Part shown: positions 60,080-64,000 of the stretch, in pieces | Position numbering within the stretch: the stretch's first letter is position 1 | How the letters are laid out: each line of letters begins with the position of its first letter | NCBI GenBank assembly: GCA_016710275.1 | Contig: JADJXS010000001.1 | Coordinates: 248,001-312,000 of the forward strand | DNA length: 64,000 nt | Reading direction: 5' to 3' | Origin: Phycisphaerales bacterium | Lineage (GTDB): Bacteria; Planctomycetota; Phycisphaerae; UBA1845; Fen-1342 | Notes under the pieces: model-generated | What the model was told of the DNA's origin: nothing | Database searches by the model: none | The model's input: only the letters and a program-made list of their open reading frames with translations | Program-made: the position numbers and the translations under genes

Positions 60080-63000
60080 CTACTTCGCCATCGCCGCCCT
60101 GCACTCGGCCAGCGTCTCGCGATACCTGGCCAACTGTCTGTCCTCCGGCCCGAGAAACTTCTCCCCCATCGCCACGGCCTCTTCGAGTTCGACCAGCGCG
60201 GCAGCGTGATCATTGTTCTCCAACCGGGCACCGCCCGATCGCCACAGCCATCGGGCGAGGTTCGCCGAGCCTTGGGGCGAGCCCTCGCGCAGCATCCGGA
60301 TCGCCTCATCCCAGTTCGCGCGGGCCTGGTCCGACCTGCCGAGGCCCTGCTGCACGGCCGCGAGGTTGCTCAGTGCATCGGCGATCTTCTCATGCCCGGC
60401 GGGCAGACTTGCGCGGATGCTCTCCAGCGCCTCCGCCGCCGGAGGCTCCGCTTCGGCGAATTTCCCCTGCGCCTGCAGCGCGCCCGACAGCGCGCCCAGG
60501 GTGTGTGCGATGCTCTCGTGCCCCGCGGGCAGAGCCGCACGACGGATCTCCAGCGCCTCGCGGTAGAGCGGCTCGGCCTCGCCGGGCTTGTTCTGCAGCC
60601 TGAGCAACTGCCCCAGGTTGTGCAGCGCCGTGGCGATGCTCGGGTGTCCGGGCGGGAGCGAAGCGCGGCGGATCTCCAGCGATTCTCGATACAGCGGCTC
60701 AGCCTCCTCAAGCTTGTCCTGCTCCTTGAGCAGAATCGCAAGGTTGTTGAGCGTACCGGCGATGTCGGGGTGCCCGGCCGGGAGCGCAGCGCGGCGGATC
60801 TCCAGCGCCTCGCGATACAGCGGCTCCGCCTCATCGAGCCTCTTCTGCTCCTTCAGGGTGAGCGCGAGGCTGTTGAGCGAGGCGGCGATATCCGGGTGCC
60901 CCGCCGGGAGCGCCGCGCGGCGAATCGCCAGCGCTTCGCGAGCAACCGGCTCGGCCTCGGCAAACCGGTCCTGCCCGCGGAGCACGCTCCCCAGGTTGTG
61001 GAGGGAAATGCCGATTTCCAGGTGTCCGGCCGGCAGCGTGGCGCGACGCATCGCAATCGCCTCGCGGTACAACCGCTCTGCCTGGGCATGCTTCCGCTGC
61101 ATCTGGTACACGCCGGCGAGGTTGTTCAGGCCCAGCGCGATCTCCGGGTGCTGCGCGGGAAAGATCGTGCGGCGAATCTCCAGCGCCTCCCGCATGAAGG
61201 ACTCGGCCTCGCCGGCCCTGTTCTGCTCCAGCAGGCTCTTGGCGAGATTGTCCAGCGCCGCGGCCAGATTGCGGGGATTACAGTCCGGAGCCGCGCGATA
61301 GGCCTCGATGGCCTCGCGGAAGAGCGGTTCGGCGGCGGTGGCCTTTTCCTGCAGCAGCAGGTGCGAGCCCAGGTTGTTGATCGACGTGGTGAGCAGGCGA
61401 TGGCCGGCGGGAAGCGCCTTGCGATAAATCTCCAGCGCTTGCCGGAGCAACGACTCGGCTTCGGCGGTCTGTGCCCGGGTGCCCGCGAGTTCCAGGGCCG
61501 CGGCAAGATTGTTCATGCTCGCCGCGACGATCAGCCCCCCCTCCGGAAGAGCCGCGCGGCGGAGTTCGAGTGACCTGCGGAGGATCGGCACCGCATCCTC
61601 GGCGCGGCCCAGCGCCAGCAGCGTGCTTCCGATGGTGGAGCGGACGCCCGCCTCCATCAGCGGCTGGTCCTTGAACGCTCCCGCATCGTCCGCATCGAGC
61701 TTTCTGATCGCCGCCTCCATTGCCTGCAACACCGTGACCCGGTCCTTCAGCGGCTCACCGGTCGCCGGATCCCTGGGCAGGTTGCTCGGATCAACCGCCG
61801 CCAGCATCTCCGTCTGAAACGTCGCCACCGCCTCGGCAATGGCGGCATGGCTCTTCGCTTCGGCTTCCTGTTTGCGGGCCTCGGCCTCGTTCGCCTCCGC
61901 CCGGGCCTTCTGCTCCAGCGCTTCCGCCCGCGCAGCCTCGGCCGCCTGGCGCTGCTCGGCTTCCGCGGCCTGTGCCGCAACCGCCATATCACGCTGCGCG
62001 CTCGCCACCTTCGCCTGCCACGCCGTGCCCGCGAACCCGAACACAAGCGCCGCCGCCACCGCACTGCCCGCCAGTACCGGCCCCTTGTTCCGCCGCACAA
62101 ACTTCTGGAATCGGTACGACGTGCTCGGCGGCGCCGCCACGACCGCCTCGCCGCTCAGGTAGCGGTTGATGTCCGCCGCCAGCCCGCTCGGCGTCTCGTA
62201 CCGGCGCTGGCGATCCTTCTCCAGCGCCTTCATCACGATCCAGTCCAGCTCGCCGCGCACGAGGGAACCGAGTCGCCCCGGCTCGGTCCTCCGCCGCGCC
62301 GCCACGCTCGCGAGCGTCTCCGCGTTGTTGCTCAGGCGCGTGCTGGGCCTGGGCGGCTCCACTTCGCGGATGATCCGCTGGATCTCGGCGTACGCCGCCG
62401 AACGCAGCTCCCGGCTCGTAAACGGCGTCGTGCCGGTGAGCAGTTCGTAGAGCAGCACGCCCAGCGAGTACACGTCCGTCCGCGTGTCGATGTCGAGACT
62501 GCCCTCGGCCTGCTCGGGGCTCATGTACTCCGGCGTGCCGATCAACTGGCGATGCTCGGTGAAGAGAGTTCGCTCGGTGAGCTTGCTCAACGTGGCCTTG
62601 GCGATGCCGAAGTCGATGACCCGGGCGTGCGGCCTGCCGTCCTGCGTGCTCACCAGCACATTGCTGGGCTTGATGTCCCGGTGGATGATCCCCTTGGTGT
62701 GCGCGTGTTGCACCGCGTTGCACACCTGCGCAAATAGCGCCAGCCGCTCGTCGATGCTCATGTTGTGCTTGTCGGCGTACTCGGCGATCGGGTCGCCCTT
62801 GACCAGCTCCATCACGAAGTACGGCCGCCCCGTCTCGGTCGCCCCGGCATCGAGGACCTTCGCAATATGGGGATGGTCCATCATCGCCAGGGCCTGCCGC
62901 TCCTGCTCGAAGCGGGCGACCACCTGCTGCGTGTCCATCCCCAGCTTGATGATCTTGAGCGCAACGCGGCGCGCGACCGGCTTCTCCTGCTCGGCCATGA

Positions 63001-63322
63001 ACACGCTGCCGAAGCCCCCCTCGCCGATCAGTTGCAGCAGCTTGTACGGCCCGATCTTCGTACCCGGACCCTCACGCAGCGTCGCGGTGAGGGTCGCGGC
63101 CGTCGCCGAGGCGTCGGCCGTGGGCACCATGTCGGCATCTGATCGCGTGGGTTCGGCGAGGAACCGATCATCCTCGGCCGCTGCGACCATCGCCTCAACC
63201 CGTGCCCGCAGCCCGGAATCGCCGCCGCACTCGCGGTCCAGAATGGGGCCTCGGTCACCCGGGGCGGCCGCGATGACCAGGTCGAACAGCCGGCGGAGAG
63301 TCTCGTGCCTGTATTCTGCCAT
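60080..63322 (-). CDS. Membrane Ser/Thr protein kinase with TPR repeats
   Basis: 1080 residues. Kinase domain with IGEGGFGSVFMAE (about 94), HRDIKPSN (about 211), DFG (about 235) and YMSPEQAEG. A membrane helix at about 411-434 (VLAGSAVAAALVFGFAGTA), a coiled-coil stretch rich in EAEA and then about a dozen 42-residue TPR units with REALEIRRAALPAGHPDIA, like kinesin light chain TPRs. Start ATG 63322; a GTG at 63337 is in frame. The sigma factor stops 19 bases upstream, the same gene pairing as at 6261-10141 but with a different sensor part. Confidence 0.93.
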   Translation of the reverse strand: MAEYRHETLRRLFDLVIAAAPGDRGPILDRECGGDSGLRARVEAMVAAAEDDRFLAEPTRSDADMVPTADASATAATLTATLREGPGTKIGPYKLLQLIGEGGFGSVFMAEQEKPVARRVALKIIKLGMDTQQVVARFEQERQALAMMDHPHIAKVLDAGATETGRPYFVMELVKGDPIAEYADKHNMSIDERLALFAQVCNAVQHAHTKGIIHRDIKPSNVLVSTQDGRPHARVIDFGIAKATLSKLTERTLFTEHRQLIGTPEYMSPEQAEGSLDIDTRTDVYSLGVLLYELLTGTTPFTSRELRSAAYAEIQRIIREVEPPRPSTRLSNNAETLASVAARRRTEPGRLGSLVRGELDWIVMKALEKDRQRRYETPSGLAADINRYLSGEAVVAAPPSTSYRFQKFVRRNKGPVLAGSAVAAALVFGFAGTAWQAKVASAQRDMAVAAQAAEAEQRQAAEAARAEALEQKARAEANEAEARKQEAEAKSHAAIAEAVATFQTEMLAAVDPSNLPRDPATGEPLKDRVTVLQAMEAAIRKLDADDAGAFKDQPLMEAGVRSTIGSTLLALGRAEDAVPILRRSLELRRAALPEGGLIVAASMNNLAAALELAGTRAQTAEAESLLRQALEIYRKALPAGHRLLTTSINNLGSHLLLQEKATAAEPLFREAIEAYRAAPDCNPRNLAAALDNLAKSLLEQNRAGEAESFMREALEIRRTIFPAQHPEIALGLNNLAGVYQMQRKHAQAERLYREAIAMRRATLPAGHLEIGISLHNLGSVLRGQDRFAEAEPVAREALAIRRAALPAGHPDIAASLNSLALTLKEQKRLDEAEPLYREALEIRRAALPAGHPDIAGTLNNLAILLKEQDKLEEAEPLYRESLEIRRASLPPGHPSIATALHNLGQLLRLQNKPGEAEPLYREALEIRRAALPAGHESIAHTLGALSGALQAQGKFAEAEPPAAEALESIRASLPAGHEKIADALSNLAAVQQGLGRSDQARANWDEAIRMLREGSPQGSANLARWLWRSGGARLENNDHAAALVELEEAVAMGEKFLGPEDRQLARYRETLAECRAAMAK

Positions 63323-63341
63323 GCTGGATTCCGTCACACTT

Positions 63342-63920
63342 CTACACCCGCCCGGCTTCGATCGCCTCCTTCAGCCAGCCGCGGGCGAACGCCCACGTCC
63401 GCTTGACTGTCGGCGCTGACACTCCGAGCGCGGCCGCGGTCTGCTCGATGCTCAGCCCGGCGAAGTACCGGAGCCGAACCACCGCCGCGGCGTCCCTGTC
63501 CACACCCTCCAAGCGGACGATCGCCTCGTTGAGGATCAGAAATCCCGCGGATTCCGTTTCCGAGGCGGGGTCAGGGAGGAGCGCGAGATTCAGGGCCGCC
63601 CGCCGCGCCTCAGAACCGCCCCTCAGCGCAGCGGCCTTGGCCCGCGCGTGATCGATCAGGATTCGCCTCATCGCCTCGGCGGCGGCGGCGTAGAAGTGTG
63701 CCCGGCCCGCCCACGGCACCATCCGCGGGCCGGCCAGTCTCAAATAGGCCTCGTGCACCAGCACCGTCGCCGAGAGCGTGTGTCCCTTCGCCTCGCCGAT
63801 CATGTGTCGCTGAGCAGCGCCGCGGAGCTGGTCGTAGACGAGGGGCAACAGTCGGTCGGCGGCCGCCTTGTCGCCGTCGGCCGCGGCATTCATCAGGATC
63901 GTGGCGTCGTCGTGCTCCAT
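63342..63920 (-). CDS. ECF-type RNA polymerase sigma factor (TIGR02999-like)
   Basis: 192 residues. Region 2 shows LLPLVYDQLRGAAQRHM and SATVLVHEAYLRLAG; DHARAKAAALRGG is the basic link; region 4 has RLRYFAGLSIEQTAAALGVS and recognition helix APTVKRTWAFARGWL. It is similar in layout to the sigma factor at 6261 but clearly different in sequence. The ATG at 63920 is preferred, as in the same family; the frame is open to 63980. The TPR kinase gene follows and is likely in one operon. Confidence 0.9.
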   Translation of the reverse strand: MEHDDATILMNAAADGDKAAADRLLPLVYDQLRGAAQRHMIGEAKGHTLSATVLVHEAYLRLAGPRMVPWAGRAHFYAAAAEAMRRILIDHARAKAAALRGGSEARRAALNLALLPDPASETESAGFLILNEAIVRLEGVDRDAAAVVRLRYFAGLSIEQTAAALGVSAPTVKRTWAFARGWLKEAIEAGRV

Positions 63921-64000
63921 GGTTGGGAGGATAATCGCCCGGGAACGCCAAAGGCCGGACCTGTGGCGCCGTTGCGCCATCGGTGCCGCAAATGGTCGAA

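Overview
The window is high-GC DNA that looks like a chromosome piece from a Planctomycetota bacterium, most likely of the Phycisphaerae type; the class-level call is inference. The pointers are two ECF sigma factor genes paired with giant Ser/Thr kinases (WD40 and TPR types), a DUF1559-like prepilin with an H-X9-DG tail, very large secreted Cys-rich proteins, and four secreted proteins that share a C-terminal double EF-hand (dockerin-like) motif of the form GDxNxDGxxNNFDIDxFV. No tRNA, rRNA, transposase gene, CRISPR array or prophage was seen.

Layout. 1-6.1 kb: housekeeping genes metG, scpB and dnaB, a lipoprotein cut by the window edge, and a secreted coiled-coil protein. 6.2-10.1 kb: ECF sigma factor overlapping a WD40 kinase gene. 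10.1-18.4 kb: repeats, then two large secreted-protein loci on the minus strand: a GH57/CBM25-like starch-active enzyme broken by an in-frame TAG, and a 1476-residue Cys-rich protein. 18.7-24.4 kb: a tightly packed plus-strand run of miaB, an MlaF-like ABC ATPase, ispG, an AAA ATPase and a DUF4276-like protein, with 4-base overlaps at three junctions; the last two genes look like an accessory, possibly defence, pair. 24.8-27.1 kb: a MOSC-GNAT fusion and a membrane M48-like protease. 27.1-33.6 kb: nuoJKLMN on the minus strand. 34.5-38.7 kb: a PstS-like dockerin-tailed protein and a prepilin-like protein. 39.1-46.7 kb: nuoF, a BtpA-family protein, a SPOR-like membrane protein, a TPR protein and a large MscS channel. 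46.7-51 kb: lipoprotein, TolC-like efflux protein and class III aminotransferase. 51.6-57.1 kb: zinc-ribbon/ACP-like protein, small membrane protein, YkgJ-type Cys-cluster protein, and a sugar-type ABC importer in which the binding protein and the first permease are one polypeptide. 57.3-63.9 kb: a fourth dockerin-tailed secreted protein, a repeat block, a TPR kinase and its ECF sigma factor.

How the parts relate. The nuo genes encode most of the membrane arm of complex I plus the NADH-binding NuoF. The two sigma-kinase modules probably couple a signal to transcription. The dockerin-tailed proteins suggest a shared way of sorting or assembling exported proteins.

Between genes, mostly from 33.7 kb onward, there is a mosaic of palindromic REP-like elements (at least four families, one with seven copies of a 32-base hairpin) and short tandem repeats of 12, 16, 18, 20, 25, 27 and 40 bases. 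Together with the AAA/DUF4276 pair and the shared EF-hand tail, these are the least ordinary parts of the window.
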